Source: Candidatus Uhrbacteria bacterium
GTDB taxonomy: Bacteria; Patescibacteriota; Patescibacteriia; 2-12-FULL-60-25
Length of the DNA: 64,000 nucleotides
Direction: 5' to 3'
NCBI GenBank assembly: GCA_020854265.1
Contig: JADZFU010000003.1
Coordinates: forward strand, 92,408 to 156,407
Part shown: positions 1 through 8,630 of the stretch, in pieces
Layout: every line of letters begins with the position of its first letter
Numbering within the stretch: position 1 is the first letter of the stretch
The notes under the pieces: generated by a model
What the model saw: only the letters and a program-made list of their open reading frames with translations
Told to the model about the DNA's origin: nothing
The model's database searches: none
Program-made: the position numbers and the translations under genes

Positions 1-320
1 GACCGTTCTTTGCGGACAGGTTCAAGCGTATTTTTGTAAACACGGAGCAAAGCATTGAATTTGTCTTCAAGTCGATGGACTTGGGCTGCGCCTTCCTTGC
101 TGATTACAGATCCCATTTTACGTATCTCAGCTGAGATATCGCGCTCTCTATCCAGTTCTTCGTTTACGCGTTTTGCCTTTGCGTGGACGCTCTCCAAGAG
201 TTCGGAATACGGGATCAGTTCTGGTGCATTAAGCGTTTCCAAGTTGATTTTCGGTATACGCTTTGCTTTTGACTGCTTGATGGCTGCTTCAGGGATCGGT
301 GGCATGCGCTCGGGTCTCAT
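1..320 (-). CDS. Hypothetical charged protein (3' end outside the window)
   Basis: The frame runs from ATG at 320 off the left edge, giving 106 residues without a stop. The visible part begins MRPERMPPIPEAAIKQ and is rich in Lys, Arg and Glu, with long stretches likely to form helix or coiled coil. I recognise no domain. The start is supported by a very good promoter just upstream (TTGACC, 17 bases, TGG-TAAAAT at 330-358), which would give a leader of only two or three bases. An open frame on the opposite strand (55-423) is a shadow of this gene and of tRNA-Leu. Confidence 0.6.
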   Translation of the reverse strand, partial: MRPERMPPIPEAAIKQSKAKRIPKINLETLNAPELIPYSELLESVHAKAKRVNEELDRERDISAEIRKMGSVISKEGAAQVHRLEDKFNALLRVYKNTLEPVRKER

Positions 321-329
321 AGTTTTAAT

Positions 330-358
330 ATTTTACCATTTTTTTAAACTCGGGTCAA
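330..358 (-). promoter_or_regulatory. Promoter of the first minus-strand gene
   Basis: -35 TTGACC (358-353), 17-base spacer, extended -10 TGG-TAAAAT (335-330). The predicted transcript start is about 2 bases before the ATG at 320. Confidence 0.7.
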
Positions 359-391
359 AAACACCGCAACAAACAAAAAATCCCGTCCGAA

Positions 392-478
392 TGGTGGGCG
401 AAGAGAGACTCGAACTCTCATGACCTTGCGGTCGCTAGCTCCTGAAGCTAGTGCGTCTACCAGTTCCGCCACTCGCCC
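392..478 (-). tRNA. tRNA-Leu (anticodon CAG)
   Basis: Folds as a class II tRNA. The acceptor GGGCGAG pairs with TTCGCCC through a G-T pair at the inner end. The anticodon loop TTCAGGA is closed by CTAGC/GCTAG. There is a variable arm, a T-loop TTCGAGT and an encoded CCA. Anticodon CAG reads CUG. Confidence 0.95.
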
Positions 479-513
479 TTCATCCGGACAGGATGTTTCT
501 TCAAACGCTGCGT

Positions 514-542
514 AGTCTGCGCTGTTGTGCTCACCGGGTCAA
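514..542 (-). promoter_or_regulatory. Possible promoter of tRNA-Leu
   Basis: TTGACC (542-537), 17 bases, CAGACT (519-514). The -35 lies in the last codons of the preceding gene. The -10 matches the consensus at only three positions. Confidence 0.4.
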
Positions 543-2381
543 GACGTAATCTCTCCAGCCCCATCGCGTGCGTACATACCAGGCCGATTCAGTCGCGAAG
601 CGGTCGCTCGGTGTGAGCAAGCGCAAATCCTGGATGCCCTTCACGCGGGACGATACCGCGTACGCATAGGTCGGACGTAGCAGGAAGAGCGCCGGGATAC
701 GCTCGGAAAGCAGATCGGTAACCTTTTTTCGAGCGGTGACCAGCATTTCCGTATTGGTAGCAGCGCGAACCGATTCAAGCGCCGCATCCGTATCGCGGTC
801 GGCAAGGTTCGAGAAATTACGACCCGTGCCTGCCGAGAATGCGCTGCCAAAAAACTGCGTCAAATCCAGATCCGGCAAAAGGAGCATGTCGCTGACGATA
901 ACTTGCGTATTGCGCAATGTGAGCGCTTCGCGGAAAAGGGTTTCTCCAGGTTCCGAACGAACCTCGACTTGGGCTCCAAGAAGCGACCAACGGCGTTTGA
1001 GCAAGTCCGCGACCCGTAAAAGGTCGGGCTGGTTTGGCACGTCGATACGTATCTGCAAAACCGTGGAGCTGGTTGAAGTCGCGCTCCCAGCCGGTTTCAG
1101 GCTTCGCACATTCGAGCCCTCGCTCAGTTTCCATCCGATGGTATCAAGAAGCTTGCGTGCGGCTTCAAGATTGGGCTTGGTACCGGTTGCGTAATCGAGA
1201 TACGGATACGGCCCATTCGCCTTTTTGGCTTTTTGTTCGCCGATCAAAGACGATAATTCGTCTGGGTCCACCGCCATGGCCAATGCTTGTCGGACGCGCA
1301 GATCCTTGAGCAAGGCATCCTTCGTATTGAAGAAGGCGACGGTAGTAATCGGAAGTTCAAGCGAGTACGTTTTGATTGACTCGCTGCGGATTTTCTCTGC
1401 TTCCGTCCACGGCAAAAAGGCTACGCCATCGACTTGGCCATTACGTAATGCGTTTATAGCCTGCGTTTGATCCGGAAAAAAACGCAGACGCCACTCGTCG
1501 ACAAACGGGGGAATGCCGTAATAGCCGGTAAAGCGGCGAAGATCATAATGGATCACGAGACCGGCTCCGTCGCGGGTAAACGAGTGGACGCGATATGGGC
1601 CGCTTCCGATCGGTCGCAGATTCGCATCCGCAAGCTGGGCTGTTTCTGGTGCAACATCTTCCCAGACATGTGCCGGCAAAATCCCTACCGTTAGATCGAG
1701 TAAAAAGGTCGGATCGGCTTCGACGAGTTGGAACTGCACCGTACGTTCGTCAACGCGTACCACGGTCACATCGCGAAACAAGCTGGCAAGCGGACTGCGC
1801 CAAGCCGGGTTTTTTGCCGCCTGAATCGTAAACTGGACATCATCAGCGGTAACCGGTTCGCCATCGTGAAAACGCGCATCATCTCGGATAGCGACTTCGA
1901 GGGTTTTACCTTCATCCAGCCAGGTATAACGGGCTGCCAAATCCGGGATCGCTTCCAAGTCAGGACCGATACGGAAAAGTCCGGAGAAGACCAAAGAGGC
2001 CAAATCGCGGTCTACGTCGTTTAATGGCGCAAACAGGGGATTAATGCGTTTCGGTGATCCGGTTACAGCCTCGGTGTATGAGCCTCCGGAAGCCGGAACA
2101 TCGGTAACCGATGTGCGGACAATCACCGCCGATCCGGAAATGAGGGCAATGACAAAAATTGCACATGCACCCCAAAACACGCGGCGTTCATTCTGTGAAA
2201 GGACGCGGTTCAAAAAACGCAGCTGTTTCCAATGCGGGACTTTTTTTGGTTCTTTGATCGACAAAACAAGCGCATGGTCGTCATGGGCATCCGGTTTTGT
2301 TTCGCGCGTTTCCGCTTTTGCTGTCTGCCAGAAGAAAATCCGATTCCAAGCGGCGCGAAGTCGTTCAAGCAGGGAAGACAT
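531..2381 (-). CDS. Membrane-anchored peptide ABC-transporter substrate-binding protein (SBP_bac_5/OppA-like)
   Basis: A 616-residue extracytoplasmic solute-binding protein of the oligopeptide family. Residues 1-68 are a basic cytoplasmic tail, and about 69-88 form one membrane segment, so it is an anchored protein rather than a cleaved lipoprotein. The periplasmic-type fold begins with the family pattern GSPKRINPLFAPLNDVD and FSGLFRIGPDLEAIPDLA and continues with FHDGEPVTADDV, which is typical of DppA/OppA. It should capture peptides or similar ligands at the cell surface. It lies 3 bases downstream of secG on the same strand. No permease or ATPase gene is adjacent, so its transport partners must be elsewhere or absent. 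Confidence 0.85.
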   Translation of the reverse strand: MSSLLERLRAAWNRIFFWQTAKAETRETKPDAHDDHALVLSIKEPKKVPHWKQLRFLNRVLSQNERRVFWGACAIFVIALISGSAVIVRTSVTDVPASGGSYTEAVTGSPKRINPLFAPLNDVDRDLASLVFSGLFRIGPDLEAIPDLAARYTWLDEGKTLEVAIRDDARFHDGEPVTADDVQFTIQAAKNPAWRSPLASLFRDVTVVRVDERTVQFQLVEADPTFLLDLTVGILPAHVWEDVAPETAQLADANLRPIGSGPYRVHSFTRDGAGLVIHYDLRRFTGYYGIPPFVDEWRLRFFPDQTQAINALRNGQVDGVAFLPWTEAEKIRSESIKTYSLELPITTVAFFNTKDALLKDLRVRQALAMAVDPDELSSLIGEQKAKKANGPYPYLDYATGTKPNLEAARKLLDTIGWKLSEGSNVRSLKPAGSATSTSSTVLQIRIDVPNQPDLLRVADLLKRRWSLLGAQVEVRSEPGETLFREALTLRNTQVIVSDMLLLPDLDLTQFFGSAFSAGTGRNFSNLADRDTDAALESVRAATNTEMLVTARKKVTDLLSERIPALFLLRPTYAYAVSSRVKGIQDLRLLTPSDRFATESAWYVRTRWGWRDYVLTR

Positions 2382-2384
2382 TGT

Positions 2385-2606
2385 TTAGGCGACCAGCAGG
2401 TTCAAGACCGCGGTTGCCATAAATACGATACCAAGGGCGATGGTGGCGTAAAACAGGCCCTTTTCCAAGCCGCGTTTTGTGCGGAAAACATTGGAATCTC
2501 CGCCAAAAGCCATGCCCAAACCCGATCCGCGCTGCTGGAGCAGGACGCTGACCGAAAGCAGGACCGACAACGTGATCATCGAGATGGCGAGAATGAGTTG
2601 GCGCAT
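2385..2606 (-). CDS. secG: Preprotein translocase subunit SecG
   Basis: A 73-residue protein with two membrane segments flanking a Gly-rich loop (QQRGSGLGMAFGGDSNVFRTKRG), which is the SecG signature. SecG joins SecYE and assists protein export. I chose the ATG at 2606 (MRQLILAISM). An in-frame GTG at 2630 would add eight residues that do not resemble SecG. It heads a two-gene unit with the peptide-binding protein (3-base gap). The divergent DsbA-like gene starts 60 bases away. Confidence 0.85.
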   Translation of the reverse strand: MRQLILAISMITLSVLLSVSVLLQQRGSGLGMAFGGDSNVFRTKRGLEKGLFYATIALGIVFMATAVLNLLVA

Positions 2607-2650
2607 ATCGACGAAACGGTACGTTGCCACGGGCGATTCGTCAACCGGTT

Positions 2651-2659
2651 TGCTATACT
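2651..2659 (+). promoter_or_regulatory. Extended -10 for the DsbA-like gene (leaderless)
   Basis: TGC-TATACT lies exactly 7 bases before ATG 2667, so transcription is expected to start at the start codon. There is no Shine-Dalgarno site. Confidence 0.65.
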
Positions 2660-2666
2660 AGGCCCG

Positions 2667-3383
2667 ATGTCGCGCCGTTCTTCCATTCTCTGGTTCCTGC
2701 TTGTCCTGATTGCTCTCGGACTAGTGGCTTTTGTTTGGCAGGTAGCAGTTTATTATCAGGCGATCCGCAGCGGCGAGGTGAGCCCGATCTTGCTCCAGCG
2801 TCTTGAATCAAGCGTCAGCCGTCTGCAGGCCAATAAAAACGTTACGGATGCCGATTTGTCCCGTTTGGCAAACAGTTCGTCGCCCTCGATGGGCGAAGTA
2901 GGCGCACCGGTTACCATAGTCGAGTTTTTGGACTACGGCTGTCCGTTTTGCCGCCGATCATTCGAACCGGTACGCGAGCTCGTAACCAATCGGCCTCAAG
3001 ATGTCCGGCTCATCATCCGGGATTTTCCCGTTGAAGAACTTCATCCCGGGGCAATTGCCGCCGCCATCGGCGCACGCTGTGCCCAGGAGCAGGGAAAGTT
3101 TTGGGCGTACCATGACAAGCTCTTCGTAATGGATGTCCGCGAATTCGACGATAATATGCTTTCACAAGCGGCGCGCGAAGTCGGTTTGGATGAATCCGAA
3201 TGGAACACCTGCCGCAAATCCGACGCTGTGCTTTTCAAGATCCGCAAAGATGTTGAAGACGGTTTGTCCGCAGGTGTCACTGGGACGCCGACCTTCTTTT
3301 TTAATGGCACTCGTATCCAAGGCGCGCTCGACCGCGACATGCTCACCTTGCTCGTTGATACGTTTTTGAAACAAACGGAATAA
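2667..3383 (+). CDS. DsbA-family thiol-disulfide oxidoreductase, membrane-anchored
   Basis: 238 residues. An N-terminal membrane anchor (about 8-28) is followed by a thioredoxin-fold domain with active site CPFC at 92-95 and cis-proline motif GVTGTPTFFFNG. The insertion pattern (HPGAIAAAIGARCA) is that of the DsbA_4/BdbD-like group. It should form or exchange disulfides in proteins outside the membrane. It sits 2 bases upstream of a secreted protein containing many cysteines, a plausible substrate. The open frame extends upstream to 2232 antisense to other genes, but the protein clearly starts at 2667, where a -10 box is placed for a leaderless message. Confidence 0.88.
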   Translation: MSRRSSILWFLLVLIALGLVAFVWQVAVYYQAIRSGEVSPILLQRLESSVSRLQANKNVTDADLSRLANSSSPSMGEVGAPVTIVEFLDYGCPFCRRSFEPVRELVTNRPQDVRLIIRDFPVEELHPGAIAAAIGARCAQEQGKFWAYHDKLFVMDVREFDDNMLSQAAREVGLDESEWNTCRKSDAVLFKIRKDVEDGLSAGVTGTPTFFFNGTRIQGALDRDMLTLLVDTFLKQTE

Positions 3384-3385
3384 TT

Positions 3386-5281
3386 ATGCTGCGCGCCCTC
3401 ATATTGTCTTTCCTCCTCCTGCCTTGGCAGATGCTATTTGCCGTCGCGCCCGCTCAAGCCGACACCCGTACCGCCGTCATCATCGGAGATAGCCAGGCAC
3501 AAGGGTTGCGCCGTCCACTAACAGCGGCTTTGGCGGGATACGATATTAATGTGCTCGACGCCGCTGCCCATCAAGGCAAGGGACTCAAGTGGTTTTTGGA
3601 TAATGATATTATCAGCAATCTTGTTTCTTCCCGCCGGCCCGACATGGTGATCTTGATTATCGGCGGTAATGACAATGTCCGGGTAAATGGCCGCATCGAA
3701 GGTGTCTCGAGAGAAACATATGAGGAGCGCCTGCGTACGGCCTACACTCAAGCTGCAGGATCAGGCCGCTCGGTTGTCTGGATAGGCCCTGCAACCAGTC
3801 AGGACTCCGGCGTCCAAGCTCGTCATGAGGCGACCCGTATTGTCCAGCAAGCAGTTGTTCCGGGATTGGGTGCGCGTTGGATAGACGGTATGCCGGGATC
3901 TGCTCCGGGACCTTTTCAAGGAGACTCAAATCCCAGCCAGCGCTCGCATCTGACCGGCGAGGGCTATCGCCGCTGGGCATGTTTACTCGCTCCTCAAGTA
4001 TCGGGAGGAGGTACTTCTACCAGCTGTCCTACAACCGCAGACCCTGACCAAGAGTTTCCGCCCGCTGTTGCCGATCCCGAATCTGAAACCTCGGCGGGGT
4101 TGGAAGGCGGGTTTACCGGAACCACATGCGATCCTGCAGGCGCAGGCGTTTTGCCTGTGCATCTTGGCGTATCTGTAGGCGGAGTAACCGAAGTCATGGG
4201 CCTCGGTGAATATATCAATGTTTTTTATAGATATCTGGCCGGTATCAGCTTGATTGTGGCAATCGTGATGGTCGTGTACGGCGGATTCCGATACTTGTTA
4301 GGTGCAACCTCCGGAGAAATCGGACGCGGCAAAGAAATTATCCGAGATGCGCTTTTAGGCATGATCTTGGTACTTGGTGCATATGCAATTTTGAATACCT
4401 TCAATCCGGATACCGTAAATTTGAGATCTCCCGTCTTGCCATCAATTCAGTGTCTTGAGCTGCCGGCTACTGCGGTCTCTAATCGCTGTACAAACGATGC
4501 TTCCTGCGGCACCGGACGCCGCTGTGTGGAGGTGGACACGGTTTGGTCTGCTCCAGACTACGAAGAAGCGGCGCAGGATGCCGGTTCCGGGGCAATTGGT
4601 TTAGGAGCTGTCGGCTGTCTTACGGGCGTCGGCTGTCTTCCTGCGGCGCTCGTGGGCGGAGCTGGAGGATTTTTGTACGGCTACTTCAATAGCATCTCGA
4701 CCCCAATCATGCAGTGTACGGACGGAACGCTCGGTTCACCGTGCGGAGATAGCGAGCATTGTTCCGGGGGTGTATGTGCTGACGGTTTCAATGTCTGCAT
4801 TCCGCCCACAGGCAACCCGCTCGGCTCGCCATGTAATGACAATGGAAATTGCGCGAGTGGAATTTGCGACGGTGAAGACGGATATCGTCAATGCAAAGGC
4901 GATGTACCGATCATGACCATGAGCATCTATTCTGGTGCAGGTTATCGTGTTCCCGATGAATACGTCTGTTTCACAAACGATGATTGCCGAGACGCTGGTG
5001 GACTCTGCCAAGGACCAACCAACTCGCCCCGTCATTTCTGCGTGCCGAGACAAACAGAAACGCCTGAGCTGGGAGCGCCGTGTTACGCGTTTAACGGAGC
5101 TGTACAGCCGCCATTATGTAATGGGTTCGGCGACGCTGCCTATAACTGCATGGTATGTCCGCCTTCCGGTTCCCGTGTGTGGGAGCGCATAAGTCCCAGA
5201 AATGATCCGGACCAAGCACGTCTCGGTTCTTGCCGTCCGACGTCTGATGCAGGCTCGCCCTGCGCTGGCACCGCCCGCTGA
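3386..5281 (+). CDS. Secreted SGNH hydrolase / T4SS pilin-like / Cys-rich repeat fusion
   Basis: 631 residues with an unusual order of parts. There is a signal peptide (1-25), then an SGNH-hydrolase-like domain with block I GDSQAQG (Ser36), block III GGND (93-96) and SHLTGEGY (His188). The usual Asp three residues before the His is missing. Next is a Pro/Ser/Thr linker, then two membrane helices (about 283-304 and 320-338) spaced like the VirB2/TrbC type IV secretion pilin module common in Patescibacteria. Last are several Cys-rich repeats of the form C-x5-C-x(5-6)-C (for example CGDSEHCSGGVC). The hydrolase may act on cell-wall or surface sugars, and the repeats suggest binding. It lies directly behind the DsbA-like gene, which fits the need for disulfides. 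Confidence 0.7.
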   Translation: MLRALILSFLLLPWQMLFAVAPAQADTRTAVIIGDSQAQGLRRPLTAALAGYDINVLDAAAHQGKGLKWFLDNDIISNLVSSRRPDMVILIIGGNDNVRVNGRIEGVSRETYEERLRTAYTQAAGSGRSVVWIGPATSQDSGVQARHEATRIVQQAVVPGLGARWIDGMPGSAPGPFQGDSNPSQRSHLTGEGYRRWACLLAPQVSGGGTSTSCPTTADPDQEFPPAVADPESETSAGLEGGFTGTTCDPAGAGVLPVHLGVSVGGVTEVMGLGEYINVFYRYLAGISLIVAIVMVVYGGFRYLLGATSGEIGRGKEIIRDALLGMILVLGAYAILNTFNPDTVNLRSPVLPSIQCLELPATAVSNRCTNDASCGTGRRCVEVDTVWSAPDYEEAAQDAGSGAIGLGAVGCLTGVGCLPAALVGGAGGFLYGYFNSISTPIMQCTDGTLGSPCGDSEHCSGGVCADGFNVCIPPTGNPLGSPCNDNGNCASGICDGEDGYRQCKGDVPIMTMSIYSGAGYRVPDEYVCFTNDDCRDAGGLCQGPTNSPRHFCVPRQTETPELGAPCYAFNGAVQPPLCNGFGDAAYNCMVCPPSGSRVWERISPRNDPDQARLGSCRPTSDAGSPCAGTAR

Positions 5282-5291
5282 CCATAAGGGC

Positions 5292-5320
5292 TTGTCATGT
5301 GCGGCATTTGGTGGTAGCCT
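5292..5320 (+). promoter_or_regulatory. uvrA promoter
   Basis: TTGTCA (5292-5297), 17 bases, extended -10 TGG-TAGCCT (5315-5320). The predicted leader is about 4 bases. The promoter fixes the uvrA start at 5331 rather than at earlier in-frame codons. Confidence 0.65.
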
Positions 5321-5330
5321 CGCCGCCAAC

Positions 5331-8195
5331 ATGCCGAAAAAAGATCCGCACAATGTTATTTCCATCAAGGGAGCGCGGGTGCACAATCTCAAAAACGTTT
5401 CCCTTGATTTGCCGAAAAACGCATTTATTGTCGTCACCGGTCTTTCCGGCTCCGGCAAATCATCGCTTGCCTTTGATACCATTCATGCCGAGGGCCAGCG
5501 CCGCTACATGGAGTCCATGTCCTCGTATGCACGGCAATTCATGGAGCTTCAGGACAAGCCCGATGTCGATGAAATCACCGGTCTTTCGCCAACCATCGCC
5601 ATCGATCAAAAAACAACATCGCATAATCCGCGCTCAACCGTCGGTACCGTCACCGAAATTTACGATTTTCTTCGTCTTTTATATTCCCGTGCCGGACGCG
5701 CGCATTGTATTTCTTGCGGACAAGCAGTAATCGAACAGACGCCAAAAGAAATTGCCGGAAAAATTCTCGAAAAATCCAAGCGCTCCACCATTCTGCTTTT
5801 AGCTCCCATGGTCCGCGCCCAAAAAGGGGAGCACAAGGTCGTGCTTCAGGCTGCCAAGAATGCAAATTACCGGGAAGTGCGTTTCGATGGCACCATGGTC
5901 GATTTGGAGGAGCTCCTCCGCACGCGTATCGATAAAACGATCGAGCACTCGATCGAAGTACTGATCACCCGTCTGGATAAGGGTACTGGCGCCGTGATTG
6001 AAACCGTGACCGATTCGGTCAAGCAAGCGCTGGAACTGGCAAACGGTCTCGTGGTGACTCTCGACGAAGAATCCGGAAAAGAGGAGCTCATGTCCCAATC
6101 GCTGTATTGTGCTTCTTGCAATCTTTCGCTCCCAACGCTTGAGCCGCGCCTCTTCTCTTTCAACTCGCCGCACGGCGCCTGCAATGCCTGTACGGGGCTC
6201 GGGACCAAGCTTGTGCTTGAGCCGGAGCTCGTTATCCCAAATAAGCGTCTCACCATTGCCCAGGGTGCAATAAAGCCGTGGACGCGCATCGCAGGCAATC
6301 AAACATCCCATGTAAAACTATTGGAATCCGTCGGCGAAAAGCATGGGTTTACAATCCATCAGCCGGTAGGAGATTTTTCACCCAAGGCACTCAAGGTCCT
6401 ATTTGAAGGCGATGGCGGCGAATTTGGCGGCATTTTGGCCATGCTCGAGGCGAAGCATAAAGAAACCGACTCCGAGTACGTCCAAAAAGAGATCGAAGCG
6501 TACATGCGCGTATTGACCTGCCCTGATTGCGGCGGCCGTCGGCTTCGGAAGGAAGCATTGGCTGTTACCGTGGCAGGTGTATCGATCGCAGATTTGGTTA
6601 TGAAGCCGCTCGATGAAGTTTTGGCGATGTTCGAGTCGCTTGGTAAGGGTCCGGCCAAAGCCAAAGCATCCAAAATCAGCAAAGCCAAAATCGAAAAGAA
6701 AGAAGACAAAGCGGGGTTCAGCGAGCGCGAGCGTGCGGTTGTTGATCAGGTATCGAATGAAATCAAGCGCCGCTTGCGGAATCTGCTCGATGTCGGCCTC
6801 GACTATCTCACGCTCGATCGGTCGGCCATGTCATTGTCGGGAGGCGAGGCACAGCGCGTTCGTCTTGCGGCCCAGCTTGGATCGGAACTGTCCGGCGTGA
6901 TTTATATTTTGGATGAACCATCAATCGGTCTCCACCAGCGCGACAATGACAAACTCATTGATACTGTGAAGCGCCTGCGCGATCTCGGAAATACGGTCAT
7001 CGTCGTCGAGCACGATGATGCAGTCATGAAAGCGGCTGATTATATTGTGGATGTAGGGCCAGGCGCCGGAGAATATGGCGGCGAAATCATCACGGCTGGC
7101 CCGCTATCGCAGATCAAGAAGCATAAAGAGTCCGTCACCGGTCAATACTTGTCCGGAAAAATGAAGCTTGAAAAACCAAAAGTCCGCCGCAAGGGGAGCG
7201 GCAAGAGCATCACGGTGCGCGGAGCTACGTCGTTCAATCTGAAAAACGTGGATGTTTCTTTCCCGCTCGGCAAGCTTCTCTGTATCACCGGTGTTTCCGG
7301 TTCGGGAAAATCGACTCTTGTGCTCGATATTCTTGGACGCGCCTTGTCCGCCCACTTCTACGGGGCAAAAGATCCGGTCGGAGATCACAAAAAAATCGAA
7401 GGCATCGACCATCTCGACAAAGTCGTCTCAGTCGACCAGTCGCCGATCGGCCGCACGCCGCGCTCCAATCCTGCCACCTACACGGGCGTCTTTACCCTCA
7501 TCCGCGATCTCTACACGGAGATTCCCGAAGCCAAAATGCGCGGCTTTGATGCCGGCAAATTCTCGTTCAACGTCAAAGGCGGCGGACGCTGTGAAGCCTG
7601 CGGGGGAGATGGTTACATCCAAATCTCGATGCAGTTTTTGCCCGATGTGTATGTCGAGTGCCATGAGTGCCACGGCAAACGCTACAACTCCGAAGCGCTC
7701 GAAATTCATTACCGCGGAAAAACCATTGCCGACGTTCTCGACATGACCGTCGAGGAGGCGCGCCGTTTCTTTGTTGATCAGCCGCCTATCTACGATAAGC
7801 TCTCGGTTTTGCACGAGGTCGGTCTCGGATATGTCCGTCTCGGCCAGCCGGCAACCACCTTGTCCGGCGGTGAGGCTCAGCGCGTAAAACTTTCCACCGA
7901 ATTATCACGCCGCGCCACCGGCCGCACGCTCTACATACTCGACGAGCCGACCACTGGTCTCCATTTCGACGATATCAAGCGCCTCATGGTTGTATTGAAC
8001 GCCCTCGTCGACAAGGGGAACACCGTGCTCGTGATCGAGCACAATCTCGATGTCATCAAATTAGCCGACCATGTCATCGATATGGGCCCGGAAGGCGGCA
8101 TGAAAGGCGGCCAAGTCGTCTGCGAAGGAACGCCCGAACAAATCGCCAAAAACAAGAAAAGCTGGACCGGAAAATACCTCAAACAGGTCGTCTAG
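5331..8195 (+). CDS. uvrA: Excinuclease ABC subunit A
   Basis: 954 residues, normal length for UvrA, the damage-recognition ATPase of nucleotide excision repair. Both ABC modules are complete, with Walker A GLSGSGKSS and GVSGSGKST and signature LSGGEAQR twice. The zinc-binding insertion near the C terminus is intact (CEACGGDG...CHECHG), and an earlier CISC/CASC zinc module is present. The middle contains a short Lys-rich insertion (KAKASKISKAKIEKKEDK) not typical of the family. It has its own promoter, is followed by rplS, and probably forms a single-gene unit. Confidence 0.97.
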   Translation: MPKKDPHNVISIKGARVHNLKNVSLDLPKNAFIVVTGLSGSGKSSLAFDTIHAEGQRRYMESMSSYARQFMELQDKPDVDEITGLSPTIAIDQKTTSHNPRSTVGTVTEIYDFLRLLYSRAGRAHCISCGQAVIEQTPKEIAGKILEKSKRSTILLLAPMVRAQKGEHKVVLQAAKNANYREVRFDGTMVDLEELLRTRIDKTIEHSIEVLITRLDKGTGAVIETVTDSVKQALELANGLVVTLDEESGKEELMSQSLYCASCNLSLPTLEPRLFSFNSPHGACNACTGLGTKLVLEPELVIPNKRLTIAQGAIKPWTRIAGNQTSHVKLLESVGEKHGFTIHQPVGDFSPKALKVLFEGDGGEFGGILAMLEAKHKETDSEYVQKEIEAYMRVLTCPDCGGRRLRKEALAVTVAGVSIADLVMKPLDEVLAMFESLGKGPAKAKASKISKAKIEKKEDKAGFSERERAVVDQVSNEIKRRLRNLLDVGLDYLTLDRSAMSLSGGEAQRVRLAAQLGSELSGVIYILDEPSIGLHQRDNDKLIDTVKRLRDLGNTVIVVEHDDAVMKAADYIVDVGPGAGEYGGEIITAGPLSQIKKHKESVTGQYLSGKMKLEKPKVRRKGSGKSITVRGATSFNLKNVDVSFPLGKLLCITGVSGSGKSTLVLDILGRALSAHFYGAKDPVGDHKKIEGIDHLDKVVSVDQSPIGRTPRSNPATYTGVFTLIRDLYTEIPEAKMRGFDAGKFSFNVKGGGRCEACGGDGYIQISMQFLPDVYVECHECHGKRYNSEALEIHYRGKTIADVLDMTVEEARRFFVDQPPIYDKLSVLHEVGLGYVRLGQPATTLSGGEAQRVKLSTELSRRATGRTLYILDEPTTGLHFDDIKRLMVVLNALVDKGNTVLVIEHNLDVIKLADHVIDMGPEGGMKGGQVVCEGTPEQIAKNKKSWTGKYLKQVV

Positions 8196-8203
8196 CCTGC
8201 CTC

Positions 8204-8232
8204 TTGACGATTTTCCTGCTCTCCGCTAACCT
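8204..8232 (+). promoter_or_regulatory. rplS promoter
   Basis: TTGACG (8204-8209), 17 bases, TAACCT (8227-8232). The leader would be about 12 bases. Confidence 0.65.
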
Positions 8233-8250
8233 AAGCCCCATTCCAACGAT

Positions 8251-8613
8251 ATGGCCGAAACCATCTCCCTGCCCGCCGACATCAAGCCGTCGCAAGTCGA
8301 AACCGGCATGACCATCCGCGTGCACCAGAAAATCAAAGACGTCAGCCCTTCCGGAGAAGAGAAGGAGCGTGTTCAGGTCTACGAAGGCCTCGTGATTAGC
8401 GTCGGCGGCAACTCCGGCAAGACCATGACCGTCCGCAAAATCAGCTCCGGCGTCGGCGTCGAAAAGATCTTCCCGCTCGCCCTTCCGACCATCACCCGCA
8501 TCGAAGTCGTCAAGAAGGTCAAAGCCCGCCGCAAGGTGATCAGCTTCGTCCGCAAGAGCAACAAGCGCCTGAAGGAAATCAAAGGTATTAAACTGAAAAA
8601 AGAAACGGCCTAA
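8251..8613 (+). CDS. rplS: 50S ribosomal protein bL19
   Basis: 120 residues matching bL19, which sits at the subunit interface: GMTIRVHQKIKD, RVQVYEGLVIS, KISSGVGVEKIFPL and RRKVISFVRKSNKRLKEIK. The usual trmD neighbour is not adjacent. The gene has its own promoter and terminator. The stop codon TAA lies in the loop of the terminator hairpin, so the last codons encode part of the stem. Confidence 0.97.
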   Translation: MAETISLPADIKPSQVETGMTIRVHQKIKDVSPSGEEKERVQVYEGLVISVGGNSGKTMTVRKISSGVGVEKIFPLALPTITRIEVVKKVKARRKVISFVRKSNKRLKEIKGIKLKKETA

Positions 8614-8630
8614 TGGCCGTTTCTTTTTTT
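8595..8630. terminator. Bidirectional terminator, rplS and converging secreted-protein gene
   Basis: GAAACGGCC, loop TAAT, GGCCGTTTC, flanked by A-run and T-run. The rplS stop is in the loop, and the stop of the converging gene (8629) overlaps the T-run. Confidence 0.85.
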
